Assembly (NCBI RefSeq): GCF_000738775.1
Contig: NZ_JPOC01000033.1
Location: forward strand, 1 to 64,000
Source: Prescottella defluvii
GTDB taxonomy: Bacteria > Actinomycetota > Actinomycetes > Mycobacteriales > Mycobacteriaceae
Length of the DNA stretch: 64,000 nucleotides
Reading direction: 5' to 3'
Shown: positions 38,451 through 47,307 of the stretch, in pieces
Layout: each line of letters begins with the position of its first letter
Numbering within the stretch: position 1 is the first letter of the stretch
Translations under genes and position numbers: made by a program
The notes under the pieces: generated by a model
Database searches by the model: none
Seen by the model: only the letters and a program-made list of their open reading frames with translations
Told to the model about the DNA's origin: nothing

Positions 38451-39440
38451 GTGCACGGACTTGGCATCGATCTCGGAACAACGAACACTGTCGTCGGGAC
38501 CCTCGAAGAGGGGATCGTCCTGAACGAACCGTCTTTCATGCTGGTGCGGAACAAGGATCCACACCGCGCCCTCGCGATCGGCCAGGACGCGCGCAACCTC
38601 GTCGGCCGCACGCCCGCGGGGATCACGCAGGTCCGCCCCATGCGCGACGGCGTGATCGTCGACCTGGAGTCGGCCCGGGCGTTCGTCGCGGCGGTCGTCG
38701 AGCAGGTCGCCCCGCACAGACGGTACGGGCGGCGGCCGAGGGCCGTCATCGCGACACCCGCCGGGGCCACCCCGCTCGAACGTCGCGCACTGCTCGAGGT
38801 CGGGCACGAGGCCGGCCTGCGCAAGGTCGCACTGATCCCCGGACCGGTGGCGGGCGCTCTCGGGTGTGGAGTCAATCCGCTCGAGCCTCGCGCCCACCTC
38901 GTCGTGAGCGTCGGCGGCGGCACCTCGGAGGTCACCGCGATCTGCTTCGGTGGCGTCATCTCGCACCGCAGTTGCCAACTGGCCGGTGAGGAGCTGACCG
39001 AGGCGCTGCACCACTACCTCCGCGAGGAGCACCAGATCATCGTCGGGGAACTCACCGCCGAACGCGCCAAGATCGGCGCACCCGACACCGCCGAGGACCA
39101 CTCTCTCGTGGTGGAGGGCCTCGACGCCGTCACCGGTCGCGCCCGGCTGATCTCACTCGATGTCGAGGAGATAGCGGAAGCCCTGCGCCCGACCACGGCC
39201 GGCATCGTGCAGACGTTGACCGCATGCCTGGAAGACCTTCCGCCGCAGGCGATCAGTGACGTGATGTCCGAGGGTGTCCTGATGATCGGGGGCGGGGCGA
39301 TGCTCCGCGGGCTGTCCCACCTGTTCGAAGAGTCGTTCGGCCTCCCCGTGAAAACCGCCGAGCGGCCACTGACGTGTGTCGCCGAGGGTGCCACGGCCTG
39401 CCTGGACCACCCGGAGGTCGTCGCCGCGTACAGCGGCTGA
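38451..39440 (+). CDS. MreB/Mbl-like actin-fold protein
   Basis: A 329-residue protein of the actin/Hsp70 ATPase fold. The first phosphate motif GIDLGTTNTVV is at residues 5-15, the second is SVGGGTSEVTAI (near 149), and the adenosine motif MIGGGAMLRGLSHLF near 281 is that of MreB. Length and order fit MreB/Mbl rather than DnaK, whose substrate domain is absent. MreB filaments guide RodA-PBP2 in lateral wall growth. It begins at GTG and ends at a terminator, facing the RodA-PBP fusion gene. Mycobacteria and corynebacteria lack MreB as far as I know, so its presence is unusual. Confidence 0.8.
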   Translation: MHGLGIDLGTTNTVVGTLEEGIVLNEPSFMLVRNKDPHRALAIGQDARNLVGRTPAGITQVRPMRDGVIVDLESARAFVAAVVEQVAPHRRYGRRPRAVIATPAGATPLERRALLEVGHEAGLRKVALIPGPVAGALGCGVNPLEPRAHLVVSVGGGTSEVTAICFGGVISHRSCQLAGEELTEALHHYLREEHQIIVGELTAERAKIGAPDTAEDHSLVVEGLDAVTGRARLISLDVEEIAEALRPTTAGIVQTLTACLEDLPPQAISDVMSEGVLMIGGGAMLRGLSHLFEESFGLPVKTAERPLTCVAEGATACLDHPEVVAAYSG

Positions 39441-39461
39441 TCTCCCGTATCCCCAGTCTCG

Positions 39462-39496
39462 GATCCCCCGCAGCATCTCATTCGCTGCGGGGGATC
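39462..39496. terminator. bidirectional hairpin terminator
   Basis: GATCCCCCGCAGC pairs with GCTGCGGGGGATC around a nine-base loop, followed by ATTT on the + strand. It lies between the MreB-like gene and the convergent RodA-PBP fusion. Confidence 0.85.
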
Positions 39497-39511
39497 ATTT
39501 GCGACAGTCGA

Positions 39512-42382
39512 TCACCGACCGGGTTCCGGCGCCGGCGCCGGCGGAGGACCCGGCCGCTCCGCGAGGTAGCGCTCGAGAATCGCCTTGACCACGGGACCCG
39601 ATGTCGCCGAACCGAATCCGCCACCGCGCACCAGTGCCGTGACGACGATTTCGGGGGACTCGAACGGCACGACCGCGGAGAACCAGGCGTTGAGACCGCC
39701 CGGCGCCGACGGATCCTCCGCGGTTCCGGTCTTGGCGCCGGCCGTCACCGGCAGCGTGGCGAGCTGGCCTGCCGTACCGGCCGCGGCCGATGCCCGCATC
39801 CCGGCGCGGACGGGACCGAGCTTGTCGGCGAAGGGAAGCCGCTGTGGCTCGCTCGTCGGAATCGGCGCACCCTCGCCGGTCCCGTCGGCGGCGGCGAGCT
39901 GCGGGGTGACCGTCGCCCCGGTGGCGATGCCGGACGTCCACCGCGCCACCTGGATCGGGGTGGCGATCACGGTGCCCTGCCCGATACCCATCAGCAGTGT
40001 CGAGCCGGGATACCAGGTGCCACCGATGTCGCCGACGTTCTCCGGTGTGCCCAGGAAGCCCGCGGACTCGCCGGGCAGGTCGATCCCCGATCTGCTGCCC
40101 ACGCCGAGCTCGGAGGCGGTCCTCGCCATCCGCTCGGGACCGAGCAGTTCGCCGAGCTTGTAGAAGTACACGTTGTCCGACCACTGGATCGCGCCCAGCA
40201 GCTTGTTCGGCCCCATCGGCTGCCAGTTCGCGAAGGTGTGCCCGCCGTAGCTGTAGGCGGCGCCGGTCTCGATCACCTGCTCCGGGTCCAGGACCTGATC
40301 CTCCTGGTTCGCCGACGCCACGACGATCTTGAAGGTCGAGCCGGGCGGCGCCGCGGTCTGGTAGGCGTGGTTGAGCATCCTGCCGGGCCCGGCGCCGTCG
40401 GTCTGGGCTGCCAGCGCGACGGCGTCGACCGGCGGACCGTAGACGTTGTTGTCGTATCCGGGCACGCTGGCGAGCGCCAGCACCGCGCCGGTGCGGGCGT
40501 CCATCACCACCGCCGCGCCCAGGTCACCACCACTGCTGCGGACCGCCTGGGCCAGCGCATCCGTCGCCAGCGTCTGCAGCCCGACGTCCAGGTGCAGGCG
40601 CAGGGCGTGGCCCGGAACCGGATCCACGCGTTCGGCCGGTCCGACCAGGTTTCCGGCCGGGTCGACGTAGACGCACTGCCGGCCGTCGGTGCCGCGGAGC
40701 AACGCGTCGTACTGCTTCTCGATTCCCGCCCTGCCGACCCGGGACCCGAGCGCGAGCTGCGGCCAGCGTTCCATGTCCTGCGGATCACCGACGCCGACGT
40801 ACCCGAGGACGGAGGCGAGTGTGGCGCCGTACGGATAGTGCCGCTTCCCGGAGGGCACGACGAGGACACCGGGTAGTTGCGCGTCGATGATCCGGCGAGC
40901 CTGATCGGGGGCGACCCGTCCGACGACGGCCTGCATCTCGTCCTCGCCGCGCTCCCCCAGGGTCTTCGTCAGCTCGGCGTCGGGCTCACCGAGCAGCGAG
41001 GCCAGCCTGGCACGCTCCCCGGAGTCGTCCTCGTCGAACATCCGGCTGACCACCGAGATGGAGTACTCGGGCACGTTGGTCGCGAGCGGCACGCCGTTCC
41101 GGTCGACGATCTCACCGCGCTCGGCGGGCAGTCGGATGCAGCGGGTCATCTGGGTGTCGCTCAGCGCGCGCAGTTCCGGACCGCGGCCGCTCTGCAACTG
41201 CCAGGCGAACACCGACATCGCCACGAGGAGCGCGCTGACGGCGAGGGAGCCTGCCGTGACACCCCGCGGCCGCCGTCGGCGCGTGGACGGCTGCGCCCAC
41301 AGCGGCCGGCCGACACCGTCGCGGCGCACCGCGAGCACCAGCCCGATCGAGATGAATCCGACGACCGCGACGGTGCCGCCGTAGCTGAACATCGGGAGCG
41401 GCATTCCGGTCTGGGGCAGCACGGACAGGCTCGCACCGATCGACAGCACCGCGTGGATCCCGAACAGGCCACCGACGCCCGCGGCCACCAGGGCCGCCTC
41501 CCGGGTCCGGGCGCGTCGTGCGGCGAGCGCGGCACGCCACGTGATCACCAGGCTGGCCGCGATGACGGCGATCCCCGCGAACAGCCCCCACCCGTAGACG
41601 ACGCTCGCGAACGCGAGGTCGTGCTCCGCTTCGGGAAGATACGCGGCCCTCAGTCCGAACATGGGGTCCCGGCCCAGTCCCCACAGTCCACCGCTGCCGA
41701 CCGCGATGTCGGCCTGCATCGACGCCCAGCCCGACCCGCTCGGGTCGGCGTCGCTCGAGATGAATGTCTGGATCCGTTCGAGCTGGTAGGGCCGGAGGAA
41801 GAGCACGGCAATGGGCAGCGCGGCGATCCCCAATGCGAACAGCGGCATCAGCGGCGCCATCGGCACCCGGGCCAGGACCAGCATCAACAGCGCGACCGCG
41901 ACGAGCACCACGGCGCTCGACAGGTCGGGCTGCAGCGCAACCAGCGCGACGACGCCGGCCGCGATTCCCAACGCCGCCGCCAACCGGCCGAACGTGTAGC
42001 CGCCGGCCAGGATCGTCGCCGACACCATGACCAGACCGAGCTTGACGATCTCGGACGGCTGAACGGTGAACAAGCCGAAGTCCAGCCAGCGCTGCGCACC
42101 TTTGACCGCGACCCCGACGAGCGGCACGGCCGCCAGCATCACGACCGACGCCGCGAGCGTCACCCACCCGAATCGGGCGAGGTTGTTCACCCGCATGCGC
42201 GACACGACCCACATCGCCCCGAGGCCGATCACGGTGAAGCACGCTTGACGGATCGCCTGCGACGTCAGTCCGATCGAAATCAGGTTGAGCAGGCCGAGGA
42301 CCGCGAGAGCGATCGCGGCCGCGACGATCCAGGGGTCGGACTCACGATCGTGGCCGGCCGCCCGGCCGCCGTCGCCGATCAT
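39512..42382 (-). CDS. natural RodA(SEDS)-class B penicillin-binding protein fusion
   Basis: A 956-residue membrane protein. Residues 1-360 form a SEDS glycosyltransferase: KGAQRWLDFGLFTVQPSEIV near 94-113, catalytic Asp255 in EAEHDLAFAS, and LPQTGMPLPMFSYGGT near 322. A further helix (375-395) anchors a class B PBP: RGEIVDRNGVPLAT (422), Ser682 of the SxxK motif in PPGSTFK, SDN at 735-737 and KTG at 884-886, so both activities look intact. In mycobacteria rodA and pbpA are adjacent genes in this order; here one polypeptide does both steps of peptidoglycan insertion. Its ATG overlaps the stop of the upstream membrane-protein gene by one base. Probably an additional copy to a canonical rodA-pbpA, elsewhere. 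Confidence 0.9.
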   Translation of the reverse strand: MIGDGGRAAGHDRESDPWIVAAAIALAVLGLLNLISIGLTSQAIRQACFTVIGLGAMWVVSRMRVNNLARFGWVTLAASVVMLAAVPLVGVAVKGAQRWLDFGLFTVQPSEIVKLGLVMVSATILAGGYTFGRLAAALGIAAGVVALVALQPDLSSAVVLVAVALLMLVLARVPMAPLMPLFALGIAALPIAVLFLRPYQLERIQTFISSDADPSGSGWASMQADIAVGSGGLWGLGRDPMFGLRAAYLPEAEHDLAFASVVYGWGLFAGIAVIAASLVITWRAALAARRARTREAALVAAGVGGLFGIHAVLSIGASLSVLPQTGMPLPMFSYGGTVAVVGFISIGLVLAVRRDGVGRPLWAQPSTRRRRPRGVTAGSLAVSALLVAMSVFAWQLQSGRGPELRALSDTQMTRCIRLPAERGEIVDRNGVPLATNVPEYSISVVSRMFDEDDSGERARLASLLGEPDAELTKTLGERGEDEMQAVVGRVAPDQARRIIDAQLPGVLVVPSGKRHYPYGATLASVLGYVGVGDPQDMERWPQLALGSRVGRAGIEKQYDALLRGTDGRQCVYVDPAGNLVGPAERVDPVPGHALRLHLDVGLQTLATDALAQAVRSSGGDLGAAVVMDARTGAVLALASVPGYDNNVYGPPVDAVALAAQTDGAGPGRMLNHAYQTAAPPGSTFKIVVASANQEDQVLDPEQVIETGAAYSYGGHTFANWQPMGPNKLLGAIQWSDNVYFYKLGELLGPERMARTASELGVGSRSGIDLPGESAGFLGTPENVGDIGGTWYPGSTLLMGIGQGTVIATPIQVARWTSGIATGATVTPQLAAADGTGEGAPIPTSEPQRLPFADKLGPVRAGMRASAAAGTAGQLATLPVTAGAKTGTAEDPSAPGGLNAWFSAVVPFESPEIVVTALVRGGGFGSATSGPVVKAILERYLAERPGPPPAPAPEPGR

Positions 42383-43602
42383 CAGCAGGTCGCATTCTCG
42401 GCGGGCACGTACAGCGGCTCCGACGCGGCGACCGCGGGGGCACTCGTGACCGCGGCGACCGCCAGGGCGGAACCGGCGGGCAGCGTGGTCCTGCTCAGTC
42501 CGTAGACGCCGTCCCGCCCCTGCTCGGCGGGCATGGTGACCTCACCGCCCTCGCGCACCTCACCGGTGCACCGGTCGTAGACGTTCAGCTTCCAGGTGAC
42601 CGCACCGACCGCCGACGGGTCCAGGCGGACGTCCACCCGGACGGCGCACGACCGGCCGGGGCTACACGATCCGTCGGCGAAACTCGCTGTGACCCCGGCT
42701 ATCTGACCCGCTGCCGCCGGAGCACCGGTGTCGACCGGCCCCGGTGCGACTCCACCCGCCGCGGCGCCGGCCGGGTCGGCCGGTTCGGGCGGCGGCGGTG
42801 ACACCGGCTCGATGACGTTCGGCTCCGACGTATTCACCGGGTCGACGAGGGCATCCCAGCCCCGGCGCAGTTGTTCCCACGCGCGGGGAGCCGTCACGGC
42901 GACCGCGACGAGAACGACGATGGTGAGCAGCGCGAAAAGGACCTGACGCCGGGACAGGCGTCTCCGACGGCTGTGCCAGACCCGTCGCACCGGTGGGTAC
43001 CAGCCCGTGCTCGGTGCGAGCGACCCGGCCGGGAGGTGCGACCCGTTCTGCACGTCGGTCCGGTCCTCACGGCCTTCCGCCGCGGGGCCGTCCAGCAGGG
43101 GCCGCCCTCTCGTCGCCCTGACCAGATCGCCGATCCCACGCCTGCGCCGGGCCTCGTCGGCCGGATCGAGCTCGGGAGTGACCACTAGACGAGCACGGTG
43201 CAGCAGATCATCGAGATCGGTTGTGCCCGAAATCGATTCGGTCAGATTGTCACCGAAACCGGACCCCCGGCAGTTCGCCGCGATGCTACGGAGCAGGTCC
43301 TCGACGGCACCGGCCACTTCGATCCGGGACGCGACGCTCCCGGAATCGTCGATCGTGAGCCGTCCATCGTCGGACACCATCGTGGTGTCGGCCCGCACCG
43401 CGACCGGGCGGCTACCCCGGCCGACGAGTTCCGACTGGTCGGTCAGGTCGGCCACCAGTTGCGCGGCTTGCGCCGGTGTCAGCCGTGCGACCGCGAGCAA
43501 CTCCGGAAGTGTGACACCGACAGGAATCGGTTCGGGCGGTTCCGGTCGGTCCGTTGCGGGCTCGCTGCCGTTCGCATGGATGCCCAAGGCTGCTTCGTTC
43601 AT
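42382..43602 (-). CDS. single-pass membrane protein coupled to the RodA-PBP fusion
   Basis: A 406-residue protein. The cytoplasmic part (1-225) has PELLAVARLTPAQAAQLVAD, then a segment DTTMVSDDGRLTIDDSGSVA that resembles a kinase catalytic-loop/DFG strand with the catalytic residues missing, so it may be a pseudokinase-like remnant (weak). A TM helix (FALLTIVVLVAVAVTA) follows Arg-rich sequence near 245. Then a Pro-rich linker and an extracellular beta-rich domain with three cysteines ending ENATC. Start at MNEAALGI, with GGGGATG upstream. The stop shares a base with the fusion start, so the two are co-translated. It may regulate the SEDS-PBP enzyme; not proven. Confidence 0.7.
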   Translation of the reverse strand: MNEAALGIHANGSEPATDRPEPPEPIPVGVTLPELLAVARLTPAQAAQLVADLTDQSELVGRGSRPVAVRADTTMVSDDGRLTIDDSGSVASRIEVAGAVEDLLRSIAANCRGSGFGDNLTESISGTTDLDDLLHRARLVVTPELDPADEARRRRGIGDLVRATRGRPLLDGPAAEGREDRTDVQNGSHLPAGSLAPSTGWYPPVRRVWHSRRRRLSRRQVLFALLTIVVLVAVAVTAPRAWEQLRRGWDALVDPVNTSEPNVIEPVSPPPPEPADPAGAAAGGVAPGPVDTGAPAAAGQIAGVTASFADGSCSPGRSCAVRVDVRLDPSAVGAVTWKLNVYDRCTGEVREGGEVTMPAEQGRDGVYGLSRTTLPAGSALAVAAVTSAPAVAASEPLYVPAENATC

Positions 43603-43820
43603 CGCACATCCCCGAAACGATCTGCCTCCCGCGGGTGACACCGGATCGCAGCGGGTGGGCGGTGGATTGGGTTGCACTGGCTCCTGTCGAAATCCGTTGC
43701 GCCTGTTCGAATCTATTTAACTCCGATCCGGTCCGCGGAGGGGAGGAATCGAGAAGGCGGCGGGGCTCCCGGTTTGTCCGACTCGATCGGGCCCCGGATC
43801 ATTTCGTAACGTAAGTACCC

Positions 43821-45401
43821 GTGTCGATCGAAGCCCCTCCCCCGATTCCCACGCCGGCGCGGCCCTGGCCCGCGCTGGTGCGTGTGCCGCGGAACGGACG
43901 ACGCTGGCCGGGGACGGCGCGGGCAGCCGCGGCCGTCGCGCTGCCCGGCCTGCTCGGTGTCGCGCTCGGTCACGACCTCGCGGCTGCGACGGCGGCGCTC
44001 GGCGCCTTCGCCGTCGTGTACGGAGAAGGCCGGCCGTACCGGGTGCGCTGGCGGGCCGTCTCGGCCGCCGCAGGAGTGATGGTGGTCGCGGCAGCCCTCG
44101 GCGCGACCGTCGGCAGCGCGGTCCACGACGCGGCGTCCGCCGGTGGGTCCGCGCTGTGGCCGATGGCGCTGGTACTCGTGATGTCGGTGTTCGTGGCCCT
44201 CGCCGCCTTCGCCGTCGACGCGCTTCGCATCGGCGCCCCGGGCGCGTTCCTCCCTCTGCTCTCGGTGGAGATCGCATCGGCGCTGCCCGCGGCGGGAGTT
44301 CCCGTCGGCCACGTCGTCGGCTGGACGGTCGTCGGGGCGGTCACCGCCGTGCCCATCGCGATGTCCGGCTGTCTCCTGCGGCCACGCACCCCCGAACGCG
44401 CAGCGGTCGCATCGGCGATCGACGCGGTCGATGCCTTCGATCACGATCAGGGATCGGCGGCGCGACGGCATGCGGCCGTCAAGGCCGTCCACGCGGCGTG
44501 GCAGTGCCTGCACGACGCAGGCATCGCAGCGCGCGACCACCCGCTCACCCGGGACCTGCTGACCGTCCAGGACCGTTGCGTCTCGTTGCTGCACGGCAGC
44601 CCGGCGGTTCTCGACGCCGACGGCGAGGACCTGTCGCGGCGCGTTCCCGCACCGCGGCCGACCATCCGATTCCGGCTCGGCCGGGCGGCGCAACTGCGCG
44701 GCCGATCGACGCTCATCGTCGTGCGCCTCCTCGTCGCCTGCCCGGCGGCGGGCGCGGCCGCGATGATTCTCGGTGTCGCCCGACCGGACTGGGCGGTCAT
44801 CACCGCGGCCATGATCCTGCACCAGGGCCCCGACCGGATCCTCGGGACGTATCGGGCGGCGCACCGCTTCGCGGGAACCGTGCTGGGCCTGGTCATCCTC
44901 GCCGCCCTGACCCCGATCGACCCGACCGGGACGGCGCTGGTGCTGGTGCTGGCCGCGTCGATGGCGGGCATCCAGGCGTACCTCGTCCGCAACTACGGAG
45001 TGGCGATGGTGTTCATCACGATCCTCGCGCTGCTCCTCGCGGGGCTCGGGTCACCGGACGACCTGACCGCGGTAACGCGGGATCGGCTGCTCGAAACGGT
45101 GATCGGGGTCATCGTCGCCGTCGTCGTTCTGTGGAGGGTGCTGCCCGCGTCGTACCGCCGGATCCTCGACGACGCCGACGCCCGGGTCGCGGCCACGATC
45201 GCACAGATCGACGCCGCATCCGACCCGGCCGAGGCACGGGAACTACGACGCGGCCTCGAGTTCGATCTGCACTCGGCGACGACGGCCGCGCTGGTGGCCG
45301 CGCACACCGACCCCGAGTGGACCGAGCTGCGGTGGGGGCGCCATCACCAGCTCAACGAGGCCGGCTACCGCACCCTGACACCGTCCGGGAGCGGACGCTA
45401 G
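43821..45401 (+). CDS. FUSC/aromatic-acid-exporter-like membrane protein
   Basis: A 526-residue protein with two blocks of membrane helices (about 30-190 and 300-440) separated by a cytosolic helical region, the architecture of FUSC/YccS-type proteins. The second half has RLLVACPAAGAAAMILGVAR and DWAVITAAMILHQGPDR, typical of the family. Substrate unknown; some family members export aromatic acids. Start at GTG; the 220 bp upstream separate it from the divergent membrane-protein gene. Its end overlaps the convergent reductase gene by four bases. Confidence 0.75.
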   Translation: MSIEAPPPIPTPARPWPALVRVPRNGRRWPGTARAAAAVALPGLLGVALGHDLAAATAALGAFAVVYGEGRPYRVRWRAVSAAAGVMVVAAALGATVGSAVHDAASAGGSALWPMALVLVMSVFVALAAFAVDALRIGAPGAFLPLLSVEIASALPAAGVPVGHVVGWTVVGAVTAVPIAMSGCLLRPRTPERAAVASAIDAVDAFDHDQGSAARRHAAVKAVHAAWQCLHDAGIAARDHPLTRDLLTVQDRCVSLLHGSPAVLDADGEDLSRRVPAPRPTIRFRLGRAAQLRGRSTLIVVRLLVACPAAGAAAMILGVARPDWAVITAAMILHQGPDRILGTYRAAHRFAGTVLGLVILAALTPIDPTGTALVLVLAASMAGIQAYLVRNYGVAMVFITILALLLAGLGSPDDLTAVTRDRLLETVIGVIVAVVVLWRVLPASYRRILDDADARVAATIAQIDAASDPAEARELRRGLEFDLHSATTAALVAAHTDPEWTELRWGRHHQLNEAGYRTLTPSGSGR

Positions 45402-46090
45402 GCGACGACCAGACTGTCCCGGGAAAGCAGTGTGCCGAAGTAACCCGCTTCGGGGTCGACGACCACGGTCTTGGACTCGCCCTGCCGGGCCAGGACCTCG
45501 CGAGCCATCTGCTCGAACGAGATCTTCTCGGGCCCTCCGATGTTCTCGATGCCACCCGACGGTTCACCTTCGGCCACACGCGCGACCTCGGTGGCGAGAT
45601 CGTCGACGGCGATGGGCTGGATGAGCGCGTCCGGTACGCGCACTTCGGAACCGACGGTCATCGAGGCCGTGATCCGGTCGGTGAACTCGGCGAACTGGGT
45701 GGCGCGGACGATGGAGTGCGGAATCCCCGACGCCTCGATGAGCTTCTCCTGGGCAACCTTCGCGCGCAGGTATCCACTCGACGGCAACTGGTCGGCGCCG
45801 ACGATGGACACCGCGACGTAGTGGCCGACACCGGCGGACTTCGCTGCGGCCAGCAGGTTGGTGGTCGACGTCGTGAAGAAGTCCATCACCGGACCGTCCT
45901 CGAAGGACGGTGAGTTGGACACGTCGACCACCACGTCGGCGCCGGCCAGAGCCTCGGCGAGGCCCTCCCCGGTGAGCGTGTCGACCCCGGCCTTCCGTGA
46001 TGCTGCGACGGTGTCGTCGCCGTGCTCCCGCAGTGCGTCGACCACTTTCGACCCCAGCGTCCCGGTGCCACCGATCACGACGATCTTCAT
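45398..46090 (-). CDS. NmrA-like NAD(P)-binding reductase/regulator
   Basis: A 230-residue Rossmann protein. KIVVIGGTGTLGSKVVDAL is the cofactor motif with GGTGxxG; ADVVVDVSNSPSFED and HYVAVSIVGAD follow, and no Tyr-x3-Lys catalytic pair is evident. Extended SDRs of this type often act on redox cofactors or as redox sensors. Start at MKIVVIG after GGAGGGACAGC. It is on the same strand as the universal stress gene upstream but separated by 220 bp with a terminator. Confidence 0.8.
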   Translation of the reverse strand: MKIVVIGGTGTLGSKVVDALREHGDDTVAASRKAGVDTLTGEGLAEALAGADVVVDVSNSPSFEDGPVMDFFTTSTTNLLAAAKSAGVGHYVAVSIVGADQLPSSGYLRAKVAQEKLIEASGIPHSIVRATQFAEFTDRITASMTVGSEVRVPDALIQPIAVDDLATEVARVAEGEPSGGIENIGGPEKISFEQMAREVLARQGESKTVVVDPEAGYFGTLLSRDSLVVA

Positions 46091-46256
46091 CGCTGTCCCT
46101 CCAGAATGTCGGGCGGAGCACCCGGGATCCACGCAATCGTCCGCGCGATCGTCCACGACATCGGGCGCAGAACCAGGCTAAGCCGTCCGGTCCCGGAGCC
46201 GCAGCACGATCACGCATCGCACCGGTATGTCGTGTTCCTCGGACGGGGTGGCGAGA

Positions 46257-46305
46257 CTCGTCGACGGCGGGGCCGGATCCTGTCCGCAGCCCCGCCGTCG
46301 ACGAG
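46257..46305 (-). terminator. hairpin terminator after the universal stress gene
   Basis: Perfect 17-bp stem, CTCGTCGACGGCGGGGC with its complement, around a 15-base loop, starting six bases after the usp stop in gene direction. Confidence 0.8.
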
Positions 46306-46310
46306 AACGA

Positions 46311-47216
46311 CTACTTGTCGACGTTGCCCGACGGCACGATCAGCACCGGGCAGTCGGCGGTGTGCAGCATCGCGCGACTGGTGGATCCGAGCAGCATGCC
46401 CTTGAAGCCGCCGCGGCCGCGGGTGCCGACGACGACCAGCTGCGCCTGCTCGGCGTACTCGCTGAGCACGCGCACCGGCCGATCCCGAGCGACGACGCGC
46501 TCGACGACGACGTCCGGATAACGTTCCCGCCAGCCGGCGAGCCGCTCCGCCAGCACAACTTCCTCGCCGGTCTGAATGCTGCTCCAGTGCGGGTCGTCCG
46601 GGGTGGCGCCGAGGGACGGCTGGACGCTCACATCGCTCCACACGTTGACCGCGACCAGTGCGGCGTCGCGCATCGCGGCTTCCTCGAACGCAGCCGCGAC
46701 AGCCGGCTTGCACGACTCCGACCCGTCCACGCCGACGACGATCGGGCCCTCGGTGGGCGGACGCCCGTCGAGGGTGCGGCCGCGGACGACCGCGACGGGA
46801 CATGCGGTGTGCGCAGCCACCGCAGCGGTGACGGAACCGACGACCAGCCCGGTGATCTCGCCGTGGCCGTGCGAACCGAGGACCACCATCCACGCCTGCT
46901 TCGACAGGTCGATCAGTACGGGCGCCGGCCGGCCCTCGAGCTGCTCGGTGGTGATCTCGATCGACGGCAGGTCCTCGACGGACTGCTTCGCCAGGACCTG
47001 CGCACTGTCGAGACGCGAACGCGCGGTGTCACGCAACTCGTCCTGGAAGCTACGAGCCAGGTACGGCTCGGAGTAGTAGAACGCGGGGATGTGCACTGCG
47101 GTCACGATATGCAGGCGGCGCTGGTGCACCGAGGCGGCCCGAGCCGCCCATACCACCGCGTTCGATGCCGCCTCGGATCCGTCGACGGCGACGACGATCG
47201 CTTCGGTTGCGCTCAT
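46311..47216 (-). CDS. tandem-domain universal stress protein
   Basis: A 301-residue protein with two UspA domains. The first starts EAIVVAVDGSEAASNAVVWA and ends VVLGSHGHGEITGLVVGSVT; the second starts PIVVGVDGSESCKPAVAAA and ends VVGTRGRGGFKGMLLGSTSR with the ATP-binding G-x2-G-x9-G-S/T pattern. Such proteins bind ATP and are classic DosR-regulon members in mycobacteria. Start at MSATEAI. A DosR-like box lies about 35 bp before the start. Confidence 0.92.
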   Translation of the reverse strand: MSATEAIVVAVDGSEAASNAVVWAARAASVHQRRLHIVTAVHIPAFYYSEPYLARSFQDELRDTARSRLDSAQVLAKQSVEDLPSIEITTEQLEGRPAPVLIDLSKQAWMVVLGSHGHGEITGLVVGSVTAAVAAHTACPVAVVRGRTLDGRPPTEGPIVVGVDGSESCKPAVAAAFEEAAMRDAALVAVNVWSDVSVQPSLGATPDDPHWSSIQTGEEVVLAERLAGWRERYPDVVVERVVARDRPVRVLSEYAEQAQLVVVGTRGRGGFKGMLLGSTSRAMLHTADCPVLIVPSGNVDK

Positions 47217-47250
47217 TGGATTCAGATTCTCCTTCGCCCATACAGACCGG

Positions 47251-47270
47251 TCGGGCACCATTGTCCCGGT
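47251..47270. promoter_or_regulatory. DosR-like box upstream of a universal stress gene
   Basis: TCGGGCACCATTGTCCCGGT. On the minus strand it reads with GGGAC followed by a second half site; by eye 14 of 20 positions agree with TTSGGGACTWWAGTCCCSAA. It ends 35 bp before the start of the gene. Confidence 0.4.
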
Positions 47271-47307
47271 TTCGACGGTCCTGCGTCCAAATCTTCGGTG
47301 CCGGCCG

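Noticed and set aside
33912-39101. A 1729-codon open frame on the minus strand spanning the LuxR, htpG and MreB-like genes
   Set aside because: Only the part up to 36221 has family homology; beyond it the frame is antisense to htpG, and such long antisense frames are normal in GC-rich DNA.
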